The translations under genes were made by a program, and so were the position numbers. A stretch of DNA of 64,000 bases from Auanema rhodensis (lineage: Eukaryota > Nematoda > Chromadorea > Rhabditida > Rhabditidae), in assembly GCA_964057225.1 (NCBI GenBank), contig OZ059895.1, forward strand, positions 21,090,688 to 21,154,687, in the 5' to 3' direction. The notes under the pieces are model-generated. The model searched no databases and had not been told where the DNA came from. It worked only from the letters and a program-made list of their open reading frames with translations. Below are positions 14,867-27,780 of the stretch, one piece after another (the first letter of the stretch is position 1; the number at the start of each line of letters is the position of its first letter).

Positions 14867-17646
14867 GCTTCACGTCAAAGATAAAGAGATGCGGTTTTCA
14901 AAATTAGATTCCCCATTTCCATATTAGTCTAAAAACAAATTTTTATTGATATTGGTGCATGGTAACCATGACTTTGAAATTTACGTGAACTTTAATTTAT
15001 GCTAATTAAGTGTACACATGATGTGCACTTGGTATGTAACTCGCTTCACGTCAAAGATAAAGAGATGCGGTTTTCAAAATTAGATTCCCCATGTCCATAT
15101 TAGTCTAAAAACAAATTTTTATTGATATTGGTGCATGGTAACCATGACTTTGAAATTTACGTGAACTTTAATTTATGCTAATTAAGTGTACACATGATGT
15201 GCACTTGGTATGTAACTCGCTTCACGTGAAAGATGAAGAGATGCGGTTTTCAAAATTAGATTCCTCATGTCCATATTAGTCTAAAAACAAATTTTTATTG
15301 ATATTGGTGCATGGCAACCATGACTTTAAAATTTACGTGAACTTTAATTTATGCTAATTAAGTGTACACATGATGTGCACTTGGTATGTAATTCGCTTCA
15401 AGTCAAAGATAAAGAGATGCGGTTTTCAAAATTAGATTCCCTATGTCCATATTAGTCTAAAAACAAATTTTTATTAATATTGGTGAATGGTAACCATGAC
15501 TTTGAAATTTACGTGAACTTTAATTTATGCTAATTAAGTGTACACATGATGTGCACTTGGTATGTAACTCGCTTCACGTGAAAGATGAAGAGATGCGGTT
15601 TTCAAAATTAGATTCCTCATGTCCATATTAGTCTAAACACACATTTTTGTTGATATAGGTGGATGGTAACCATGACTTTGAAATTTACGTGAACTTCAAT
15701 TTATGCTAATTAAGTGTACACATGATGTGCACTTGGTATGTAATTCGCTTCAAGTCAAAGATAAAGAGATGCGGTTTTCAAAATTAGATTCCCTATGTCC
15801 ATATTAGTCTAAAAACAAATTTTTATTAATATTGGTGAATGGTAACCATGACTTTGAAATTTACGTGAACTTTAATTTATGCTAATTAAATGTACACGTG
15901 ATGTGCACTTGGTATGTAACTCGCTTCACGTGAAAGATAAAGAGATGCGGTTTTCAAAATTAGATTCCCCATGTCCATATTAGTCTAAAAACAAATTTTT
16001 ATTGATATTGGTTCATGGTAACCATGACTTTGAAATTTACGTGAACTTTAATTTATGCTAATTAAATGTACACGTGATGTGCACTTGGTATGTAACTCGC
16101 TTCACGTGAAAGATAAAGAGATGCGGTTTTCAAAATTAGATTCCCCATGTCCATATTAGTCTAAAAACAAATTTTTATTGATATTGGTTCATGGTAACCA
16201 TGACTTTGAAATTTACGTGAACTTTAATTTATGCTAATTAAATGTACACGTGATGTGCACTTGGTATGTAACTCGCTTCACGTGAAAGATAAAGAGATGC
16301 GGTTTTCAAAATTAGATTCCCCATGTCCATATTAGTCTAAAAACAAATTTTTATTGATATTGGTTCATGGTAACCATGACTTTGAAATTTACGTGAACTT
16401 TAATTTATGTTAATTAAATGTACACGTGATGTGCACTTGGTATGTAACTCGCTTCACGTGAAAGATAAAGAGATGCGGTTTTCAAAATTAGATTCCCCAT
16501 GTCCATATTAGTCTAAAAACAAATTTTTATTGATATTGGTGCATGGTAACCATGACTTTGAAATTTACGTGAACTTTAATTTATGCTAATTAAGTGTACA
16601 CATGATGTGCACTTGGTATGTAACTCGCTTCACGTCAAAGATAAAGAGATGCGGTTTTCAAAATTAGATTCCCCATTTCCATATTAGTCTAAAAACAAAT
16701 TTTTATTGATATTGGTGCATGGTAACCATGACTTTGAAATTTACGTGAACTTTAATTTATGCTAATTAAGTGTACACATGATGTGCACTTGGTATGTAAC
16801 TCGCTTCACGTCAAAGATAAAGAGATGCGGTTTTCAAAATTAGATTCCCCATGTCCATATTAGTCTAAAAACAAATTTTTATTGATATTGGTGCATGGTA
16901 ACCATGACTTTGAAATTTACGTGAACTTTAATTTATGCTAATTAAGTGTACACATGATGTGCACTTGGTATGTAACTCGCTTCACGTGAAAGATGAAGAG
17001 ATGCGGTTTTCAAAATTAGATTCCTCATGTCCATATTAGTCTAAAAACAAATTTTTATTGATATTGGTGCATGGCAACCATGACTTTAAAATTTACGTGA
17101 ACTTTAATTTATGCTAATTAAGTGTACACATGATGTGCACTTGGTATGTAATTCGCTTCAAGTCAAAGATAAAGAGATGCGGTTTTCAAAATTAGATTCC
17201 CTATGTCCATATTAGTCTAAAAACAAATTTTTATTAATATTGGTGAATGGTAACCATGACTTTGAAATTTACGTGAACTTTAATTTATGCTAATTAAGTG
17301 TACACATGATGTGCACTTGGTATGTAACTCGCTTCACGTGAAAGATGAAGAGATGCGGTTTTCAAAATTAGATTCCTCATGTCCATATTAGTCTAAACAC
17401 ACATTTTTGTTGATATAGGTGGATGGTAACCATGACTTTGAAATTTACGTGAACTTCAATTTATGCTAATTAAGTGTACACATGATGTGCACTTGGTATG
17501 TAATTCGCTTCAAGTCAAAGATAAAGAGATGCGGTTTTCAAAATTAGATTCCCTATGTCCATATTAGTCTAAAAACAAATTTTTATTAATATTGGTGAAT
17601 GGTAACCATGACTTTGAAATTTACGTGAACTTTAATTTATGCTAAT
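14867..17646 (+). repeat. Rearranged block with a 1,760-bp (10-monomer) duplication
   Basis: The HOR start marker recurs at 15307 and 17067, exactly 1,760 bp (10 monomers) apart. The stretch from about 14818 to 15886 matches about 16578 to 17646 at that offset. A private variant, GTCTAAACAC where the family has GTCTAAAAAC, sits at 15631 and 17391, confirming common descent. Copies part at 15887/17647, where the first has AATTAAATGTACACG and the second AATTAAGTGTACACA. The four special monomers at 15841-16544 lie between the two copies. Confidence 0.9.
15841..16544 (+). repeat. Four near-identical consecutive monomers (local amplification)
   Basis: Four successive 176-bp units start at 15841, 16017, 16193 and 16369. 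All carry TTAAATGTACACGTG (family: TTAAGTGTACACATG); the GGTTCATGG form of the leader appears at the three internal boundaries. The only difference I see in the diagnostic segment is ATGTTAATTAAATG near 16410 in the fourth copy. Elsewhere adjacent monomers are different types, so this is a single-monomer expansion, probably by unequal exchange or replication slippage, younger than the surrounding HOR. Confidence 0.9.
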
Positions 17647-20583
17647 TAAGTGTACACATGATGTGCACTTGGTATGTAACTCGCTTCACGTGAAAGATAA
17701 AGAGATGCGGTTTTCAAAATAGATTCCCCATTTCCATATTAGTCTAAAAACAAATTTTTATTGATATTGCTGCATGGCAACCATGACTTTAAAATTTACG
17801 TGAACTTTAATTTATGCTAATTAAGTGTACACATGATGTGCACTTGGTATGTAACTCGCTTTACGTCAAAGATAAAGAGATGCGGTTTTCAAAATTAGAT
17901 TCCCCATGTCCATATTAGTCTAAAAACAAATTTTTATTAATATTGGTGCATGGTAACCATGACTTTGAAATTTACGTGAACTTAAATTTATGCTAATTAA
18001 GTGTACACATGATGTGCACTTGGTATGTAACTCGCTTCACGTCAAAGATAAAGAGATGCGGTTATCAAAATTAGATTCCCCATGTCCATATTAGTCTAAA
18101 AACAAATTTTTATTAATATTGGTGCATGGTAACCATGACTTTGAAATTTACGTGAACTTTAATTTATGCTAATTAAGTGTACACATGATGTGCACTTGGT
18201 ATGTAACTCGCTTCACGTGAAAGATGAAGAGATGCGGTTTTCAAAATTAGATTCCTCATGTCCATATTAGTCTAAAAACAAATTTTTATTGATATTGGTG
18301 CATGGCAACCATGACTTTGAAATTTACGTGAACTTTAATTTATGCTAATTAAGTGTACACATGATGTGCACTTGGTATGTAACTCGCTTCACGTGAAAGA
18401 TGAAGAGATGCGGTTTTCAAAATTAGATTCCTCATGTCCATATTAGTCTAAAAACAAATTTTTATTGATATTGGTGCATGGCAACCATGACTTTAAAATT
18501 TACGTGAACTTTAATTTATGCTAATTAAGTGTACATATGATGTGCACTTGGTATGTAATTCGCTTCAAGTCAAAGATAAAGAGATGCGGTTTTCAAAATT
18601 AGATTCCCTATGTCCATATTAGTCTAAAAACAAATTTTTATTAATATTGGTGCATGGTAACCATGACTTTGAAATTTACGTGAACTTTAATTTATGCTAA
18701 TTAAGTGTACACATGATGTGCACTTGGTATGTAACTCGCTTCACGTGAAAGATGAAGAGATGCGGTTTTCAAAATTAGATTCCTCATGTCCATATTAGTC
18801 TAAAAACACATTTTTGTTGATATAGGTGGATGGTAACCATGACTTTGAAATTTACGTGAACTTCAATTTATGCTAATTAAGTGTACACATGATGTGCACT
18901 TGGTATGTAATTCGCTTCAAGTCAAAGATAAAGAGATGCGGTTTTCAAAATTAGATTCCCTATGTCCATATTAGTCTAAAAACAAATTTTTATTAATATT
19001 GGTGAATGGTAACCATGACTTTGAAATTTACGTGAACTTTAATTTATGCTAATTAAGTGTACACATGATGTGCACTTGGTATGTAACTCGCTTCACGTGA
19101 AAGATAAAGAGATGCGGTTTTCAAAATAGATTCCCCATTTCCATATTAGTCTAAAAACAAATTTTTATTGATATTGGTGCATGGTAACCATGACTTTGAA
19201 ATTTACGTGAACTTTAATTTATGCTTATTAAGTGTACACGTGATGTGCACTTGGTATGTAACTCGCTTCACGTGAAAGATGAAGAGATGCGGTTTTCAAA
19301 ATTAGATTCCTCATGTCCATATTAGTCTAAAAACGAATTTTTATTGATATTGGTGCATGGCAACCATGACTTTAAAATTTACGTGAACTTTAATTTATGC
19401 TAATTAAGTGTACATATGATGTGCACTTGGTATGTAATTCGCTTCAAGTCAAAGATAAAGAGATGCGGTTTTCAAAATTAGATTCCCTATGTCCATATTA
19501 GTCTAAAAACAAATTTTTATTAATATTGGTGAATGGTAACCATGACTTTGAAATTTACGTGAACTTTAATTTATGCTAATTAAGTGTACACATGATGTGC
19601 ACTTGGTATGTAACTCGCTTCACGTGAAAGATGAAGAGATGCGGTTTTCAAAATTAGATTCCTCATGTCCATATTAGTCTAAAAACACATTTTTGTTGAT
19701 ATAGGTGGATGGTAACCATGACTTTGAAATTTACGTGAACTTCAATTTATGCTAATTAAGTGTACACATGATGTGCACTTGGTATGTAATTCGCTTCAAG
19801 TCAAAGATAAAGAGATGCGGTTTTCAAAATTAGATTCCCTATGTCCATATTAGTCTAAAAACAAATTTTTATTAATATTGGTGAATGGTAACCATGACTT
19901 TGAAATTTACGTGAACTTTAATTTATGCTAATTAAGTGTACACATGATGTGCACTTGGTATGTAACTCGCTTCACGTGAAAGATAAAGAGATGCGGTTTT
20001 CAAAATAGATTCCCCATTTCCATATTAGTCTAAAAACAAATTTTTATTGATATTGCTGCATGGCAACCATGACTTTAAAATTTACGTGAACTTTAATTTA
20101 TGCTAATTAAGTGTACACATGATGTGCACTTGGTATGTAACTCGCTTTACGTCAAAGATAAAGAGATGCGGTTTTCAAAATTAGATTCCCCATGTCCATA
20201 TTAGTCTAAAAACAAATTTTTATTAATATTGGTGCATGGTAACCATGACTTTGAAATTTACGTGAACTTAAATTTATGCTAATTAAGTGTACACATGATG
20301 TGCACTTGGTATGTAACTCGCTTCACGTCAAAGATAAAGAGATGCGGTTTTCAAAATTAGATTCCCCATGTCCATATTAGTCTAAAAACAAATTTTTATT
20401 AATATTGGTGCATGGTAACCATGACTTTGAAATTTACGTGAACTTTAATTTATGCTAATTAAGTGTACACATGATGTGCACTTGGTATGTAACTCGCTTC
20501 ACGTGAAAGATGAAGAGATGCGGTTTTCAAAATTAGATTCCTCATGTCCATATTAGTCTAAAAACAAATTTTTATTGATATTG
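17647..20583 (+). repeat. Short HOR restarts (5- and 7-monomer units)
   Basis: The HOR first-monomer marker appears at 18474, 19353 and again at 20584. The intervals are 879 bp (5 monomers minus 1) and 1,231 bp (7 monomers minus 1). The missing bases are the ATAG deletions near 19123 and 20000. A private variant GTACATATGATG occurs at 18531 and 19410, so the second restart is a duplicate of the first. GGTTATCAAAAT near 18061 is a single unique substitution. The pattern is serial truncation and re-initiation of the first six or so monomers of the long HOR. Confidence 0.85.
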
Positions 20584-23500
20584 GTGCATGGCAACCATGA
20601 CTTTAAAATTTACGTGAACTTTAATTTATGCTAATTAAGTGTACACATGATGTGCACTTGGTATGTAATTCGCTTCAAGTCAAAGATAAAGAGATGCGGT
20701 TTTCAAAATTAGATTCCCTATGTCCATATTAGTCTAAAAACAAATTTTTATTAATATTGGTGAATGGTAACCATGACTTTGAAATTTACGTGAACTTTAA
20801 TTTATGCTAATTAAGTGTACACATGATGTGCACTTGGTATGTAACTCGCTTCACGTGAAAGATGAAGAGATGCGGTTTTCAAAATTAGATTCCTCATGTC
20901 CATATTAGTCTAAAAACACATTTTTGTTGATATAGGTGGATGGTAACCATGACTTTGAAATTTACGTGAACTTCAATTTATGCTAATTAAGTGTACACAT
21001 GATGTGCACTTGGTATGTAATTCGCTTCAAGTCAAAGATAAAGAGATGCGGTTTTCAAAATTAGATTCCCTATGTCCATATTAGTCTAAAAACAAATTTT
21101 TATTAATATTGGTGAATGGTAACCATGACTTTGAAATTTACGTGAACTTTAATTCATGCTAATTAAGTGTACACATGATGTGCACTTGGTATGTAACTCG
21201 CTTCACGTGAAAGATAAAGAGATGCGGTTTTCAAAATAGATTCCCCATTTCCATATTAGTCTAAAAACAAATTTTTATTGATATTGCTGCATGGCAACCA
21301 TGACTTTAAAATTTACGTGAACTTTAATTTATGCTAATTAAGTGTACACATGATGTGCACTTGGTATGTAACTCGCTTTACGTCAAAGATAAAGAGATGC
21401 GGTTTTCAAAATTAGATTCCCCATGTCCATATTAGTCTAAAAACAAATTTTTATTATTATTGGTGCATGGTAACCATGACTTTGAAATTTACGTGATCTT
21501 TAATTTATGCTAATTAAGTGTACACATGATGTGCACTTGGTATGTAACTCGCTTTACGTCAAAGATAAAGAGATACGGTTTTTAAAATTAGATTCCCCAT
21601 TTCCATGTTAGTCTAAAAACAAATTTTTATTGATATTGGTGCATGGCAACCATGACTTTAAAATTTACGTGAACTTAAATTTATGCTAATTAAGTGTACA
21701 CATGTTGTGCACTTGGTATGTAACTCGCTTCACGTCAAAGATAAAGAGATGCGGTTTTCAAAATTAGATTCCCCATGTCCATATTAGTCTAAAAACAAAT
21801 TTTTATTAATATTGGTGCATGGTAACCATGACTTTGAAATTTACGTGAACTTTAATTTATGCTAATTAAGTGTACACATGATGTGCACTTGGTATGCAAC
21901 TCGCTTCACGTGAAAGATGAAGAGATGCGGTTTTCAAAATTAGATTCCCCATGTCCATATTAGTCTAAAAACAAATTTTTATTAATATTGGTGCATGGTA
22001 ACCATGACTTTGAAATTTACGTGTACTTCAATTTATGCTAATTAAGTGTACACGTGATGTGCGCTTGGTATGTAACTCGCTTCACGTGAAAGATGAAGAG
22101 ATGCGGTTTTCAAAATTAGATTCCCCATGTCCATATTAGTCTAAAAACAAATTTTTATTAATATTGGTGCATGGTAACCATGACTTTGAAATTTACGTGA
22201 ACTTCAATTTATGCTAATTAAGTGTACACGTGATGTGCGCTTGGTATGTAACTCGCTTCACGTGAAAGATGAAGAGATGCGGTTTTCAAAATTAGATTTC
22301 CCATTTCCATATTAGTCTAAAAACAAATTTTTATTGATATTGGTGCATGGTAACCATGACTTTGAAATTTACGTGAACTTCAATTTATGCTAATTAAGTG
22401 TACACATGATGTGCACTTGGTATGTAACTCGCTTCAAGTCAAAGATAAAGAGATGCGGTTTTCAAAATTAGATTCCCTATGTCCATATTAGTCTAAAAAC
22501 AAATTTTTATTAATATTGGTGCATGGTAACCATGACTTTGAAATTTACGTGAACTTTAATTTATGCTAATTAAGTGTACACGTGATGTGCACTTGGTATG
22601 TAACTCGCTTCACGTGAAAGATAAAGAGATGCGGTTTTCAAAATTAGATTCCCCATTTCCAAATTAGTCTAAAAACAAATTTTTATTGATATTGGTGCAT
22701 GGTAACCATGACTTTGAAATTTACGTGAACTTTAATTTATGCTAATTAAGTGTACACATGATGTGCACTTGGTATGCAACTCGCTTCACGTGAAAGATGA
22801 AGAGATGCGGTTTTCAAAATTAGATTCCCCATGTCCATATTAGTCTAAAAACAAATTTTTATTAATATTGGTGCATGGTAACCATGACTTTGAAATTTAC
22901 GTGAACTTTAATTTATGCTAATTAAGTGTACACATGATGTGCACTTGGTATGTAACTCGCTTCACGTCAAAGATAAAGAGATGCGGTTTTCAAAATTAGA
23001 TTCCACATGTCCATATTAGTCTAAAAACGAATTTTCATTGATATTGGTGCATGGTAACCATGACTTTGAAATTTACGTGAACTTTAATTTATGCTAATTA
23101 AGTGTACACATGATGTGCACTTGGTATGTAACTCGCTTCACGTGAAAGATAAAGGGATGCGGTTTTCAAAATTAGATTACCCATGTCCATATTAGTCTAA
23201 AAACAAATTTTTATTGATATTGGTGCATGGTAACCATGACTTTGAAATTTACGTGAACTTTAATTTATGCTAATTAAGTGTACACATGATGTGCACTTGG
23301 TATGTAACTCGCTTCACGTGAAAGATAAAGAGATGCGGTTTTCAAAATAGATTCCCCATTTCCATATTAGTCTAAAAACAAATTTTTATTGATATTGCTG
23401 CATGGCAACCATGACTTTAAAATTTACGTGAACTTTAATTTATGCTAATTAAGTGTACACATGATGTGCACTTGGTATGTAACTCGCTTTACGTCAAAGA

Positions 23501-23925
23501 TAAAGAGATGCGGTTTTCAAAATTAGATTCCCCATGTCCATATTAGTCTAAAAACAAATTTTTATTAATATTGGTGCATGGTAACCATGACTTTGAAATT
23601 TACGTGAACTTAAATTTATGCTAATTAAGTGTACACATGATGTGCACTTGGTATGTAACTCGCTTCACGTCAAAGATAAAGAGATGCGGTTTTCAAAATT
23701 AGATTCCCCATGTCCATATTAGTCTAAAAACAAATTTTTATTAATATTGGTGCATGGTAACCATGACTTTGAAATTTACGTGAACTTTAATTTATGCTAA
23801 TTAAGTGTACACATGATGTGCACTTGGTATGTAACTCGCTTCACGTGAAAGATGAAGAGATGCGGTTTTCAAAATTAGATTCCTCATGTCCATATTAGTC
23901 TAAAAACAAATTTTTATTGATATTG
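20584..23925 (+). repeat. 19-monomer HOR variant, 3,342 bp, with internal deletion
   Basis: From 20584 the order follows copy A (offset 20,583), including TTATTATTATTGG near 21448. At about 21814 it skips three monomers (528 bp; the GTGAACAC, GTGTGCAC and first CATGTG units) and lands directly on the GTATGCAACTCGC monomer. It then follows the HOR to about 23250, where it jumps back to the early monomers (ATAG deletion near 23346) before the next start marker at 23926. CGAATTTTCATTG near 23028 is a private variant shared with about 26019 and 32530. Confidence 0.88.
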
Positions 23926-26900
23926 GTGCATGGCAACCATGACTTTAAAATTTACGTGAACTTTAATTTATGCTAATTAAGTGTACACATGATGTGCACT
24001 TGGTATGTAATTCGCTTCAAGTCAAAGATAAAGAGATGCGGTTTTCAAAATTAGATTCCCTATGTCCATATTAGTCTAAAAACAAATTTTTATTAATATT
24101 GGTGAATGGTAACCATGACTTTGAAATTTACGTGAACTTTAATTTATGCTAATTAAGTGTACACATGATGTGCACTTGGTATGTAACTCGCTTCACGTGA
24201 AAGATGAAGAGATGCGGTTTTCAAAATTAGATTCCTCATGTCCATATTAGTCTAAAAACACATTTTTGTTGATATAGGTGGATGGTAACCATGACTTTGA
24301 AATTTACGTGAACTTCAATTTATGCTAATTAAGTGTACACATGATGTGCACTTGGTATGTAACTCGCTTTATGTCAAAGATAAAGAGATGCGGTTTTCAA
24401 AATTAGATTCCCCATGTCCATATTAGTCTAAAAACAAATTTTTATTATTATTGGTGCATGGTAACCATGACTTTGAAATTTACGTGATCTTTAATTTATG
24501 CTAATTAAGTGTACACATGATGTGCACTTGGTATGTAACTCGCTTTACGTCAAAGATAAAGAGATACGGTTTTTAAAATTAGATTCCCCATTTCCATGTT
24601 AGTCTAAAAACAAATTTTTATTGATATTGGTGCATGGCAACCATGACTTTAAAATTTACGTGAACTTAAATTTATGCTAATTAAGTGTACACATGTTGTG
24701 CACTTGGTATGTAACTCGCTTCACGTCAAAGATAAAGAGATGCGGTTTTCAAAATTAGATTCCCCATGTCCATATTAGTCTAAAAACAAATTTTTATTAA
24801 TATTGGTGCATGGTAACCATGACTTTGAAATTTACGTGAACTTTAATTTATGCTAATTAAGTGTACACATGATGTGCACTTGGTATGCAACTCGCTTCAC
24901 GTGAAAGATGAAGAGATGCGGTTTTCAAAATTAGATTCCCCATGTCCATATTAGTCTAAAAACAAATTTTTATTAATATTGGTGCATGGTAACCATGACT
25001 TTGAAATTTACGTGTACTTCAATTTATGCTAATTAAGTGTACACGTGATGTGCGCTTGGTATGTAACTCGCTTCACGTGAAAGATGAAGAGATGCGGTTT
25101 TCAAAATTAGATTCCCCATGTCCATATTAGTCTAAAAACAAATTTTTATTAATATTGGTGCATGGTAACCATGACTTTGAAATTTACGTGAACTTCAATT
25201 TATGCTAATTAAGTGTACACGTGATGTGCGCTTGGTATGTAACTCGCTTCACGTGAAAGATGAAGAGATGCGGTTTTCAAAATTAGATTTCCCATTTCCA
25301 TATTAGTCTAAAAACAAATTTTTATTGATATTGGTGCATGGTAACCATGACTTTGAAATTTACGTGAACTTCAATTTATGCTAATTAAGTGTACACATGA
25401 TGTGCACTTGGTATGTAACTCGCTTCAAGTCAAAGATAAAGAGATGCGGTTTTCAAAATTAGATTCCCTATGTCCATATTAGTCTAAAAACAAATTTTTA
25501 TTAATATTGGTGCATGGTAACCATGACTTTGAAATTTACGTGAACTTTAATTTATGCTAATTAAGTGTACACGTGATGTGCACTTGGTATGTAACTCGCT
25601 TCACGTGAAAGATAAAGAGATGCGGTTTTCAAAATTAGATTCCCCATTTCCAAATTAGTCTAAAAACAAATTTTTATTGATATTGGTGCATGGTAACCAT
25701 GACTTTGAAATTTACGTGAACTTTAATTTATGCTAATTAAGTGTACACATGATGTGCACTTGGTATGCAACTCGCTTCACGTGAAAGATGAAGAGATGCG
25801 GTTTTCAAAATTAGATTCCCCATGTCCATATTAGTCTAAAAACAAATTTTTATTAATATTGGTGCATGGTAACCATGACTTTGAAATTTACGTGAACTTT
25901 AATTTATGCTAATTAAGTGTACACATGATGTGCACTTGGTATGTAACTCGCTTCACGTCAAAGATAAAGAGATGCGGTTTTCAAAATTAGATTCCACATG
26001 TCCATATTAGTCTAAAAACGAATTTTCATTGATATTGGTGCATGATAACCATGACTTTGAAATTTACGTGAACTTTAATTTATGCTAATTAAGTGTACAC
26101 ATGATGTGCACTTGGTATGTAACTCGCTTCACGTGAAAGATAAAGGGATGCGGTTTTCAAAATTAGATTACCCATGTCCATATTAGTCTAAAAACAAATT
26201 TTTATTGATATTGGTGCATGGTAACCATGACTTTGAAATTTACGTGAACTTTAATTTATGCTTATTAAGTGTACACGTGATGTGCACTTGGTATGTAACT
26301 CGCTTCACGTGAAAGATAAAGGGATGCGGTTTTCAAAATTAGATTCCCCATGTCCATATTAGTCTAAAAACAAATTTTTATTGATATTGGTGCATGGTAA
26401 CCATGACTTTGAAATTTACGTGAACTTCAAATTATGCTAATTAAGTGTACACGTGATGTGCGCTTGGTATGTAACTCGCTTCACGTGAAAGATGAAGAGA
26501 TGCGGTTTTAAAAATAGATTCCCCATTTCCATATTAGTCTAAAAACAAATTTTTATTGATATTGGTGCATGGTAACCATGACTTTGAAATTTACGTGAAC
26601 TTCAATTTATGCTAATTAAGTGTACACATGATGTGCACTTGGTATGTAACTCGCTTCAAGTCAAAGATAAAGAGATGCGGTTTTCAAAATTAGATTCCCT
26701 ATGTCCATATTAGTCTAAAAACAAATTTTTATTAATATTGGTGCATGGTAACCATGACTTTGAAATTTACGTGAACTTCAATTTATGCTAATTAAGTGTA
26801 CACGTGATGTGCGCTTGGTATGTAACTCGCTTCACGTGAAAGATGAAGAGATGCGGTTTTCAAAATTAGATTCCCCATTTCCATATTAGCCTAAAAACAA

Positions 26901-27780
26901 ATTTTTATTGATATTGGTGCATGGTAACCATGACTTTGAAATTTACGTGAACTTCAATTTATGCTAATTAAGTGTACACATGATGTGCACTTGGTATGTA
27001 ACTCGCTTCAAGTCAAAGATAAAGAGATGCGGTTTTCAAAATTAGATTCCCTATGTCCATATTAGTCTAAAAACAAATTTTTATTAATATTGGTGCATGG
27101 TAACCATGACTTTGAAATTTACGTGAACTTTAATTTATGCTAATTAAGTGTACACGTGATGTGCACTTGGTATGTAACTCGCTTCACGTGAAAGATAAAG
27201 AGATGCGGTTTTCAAAATTAGATTCCCCATTTCCAAATTAGTCTAAAAACAAATTTTTATTAATATTGGTGCATGGTAACCATGACTTTGAAATTTACGT
27301 GAACTTTAATTTATGCTAATTAAGTGTACACATGATGTGCACTTGGTATGTAACTCGCTTCACGTCAAAGATAAAGAGATGCGGTTTTCAAAATTAGATT
27401 CCCCATGTCCATATTAGTCTAAAAACAAATTTTTATTAATATTGGTGCATGGTAACCATGACTTTGAAATTTACGTGAACTTTAATTTATGCTAATTAAG
27501 TGTACACATGATGTGCACTTGGTATGTAACTCGCTTCACGTGAAAGATGAAGAGATGCGGTTTTCAAAATTAGATTCCTCATGTCCATATTAGACTAAAA
27601 ACGAATTTTTATTGATATTGGTGCATGGTAACCATGACTTTAAAATTTACGTGAACTTTAATTTATGCTAATTAAGTGTACACATGATGTGCACTTGGTA
27701 TGTAACTCGCTTCATGTGAAAGATGAAGAGATGCGGTTTTCAAAATTAGATTCCCCATGTCCATATTAGTCTAAAAACAA
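23926..27780 (+). repeat. HOR variant sharing the 20.6-kb deletion, then full order
   Basis: The unit starts at 23926 like the previous block, then loses two further monomers: CTCGCTTTATGTC near 24363 replaces the expected early units. After that the offset to the 20584 block is 2,991 bp (17 monomers minus 1). It carries the same skip to the GTATGCAACTCGC monomer near 24830, showing one deletion event inherited by both. From about 26240 it continues in copy-A order (offset 23,046) through TAGACTAAAA at 27591. CATGATAACC at 26041 is private to this block and 32552. Confidence 0.87.
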
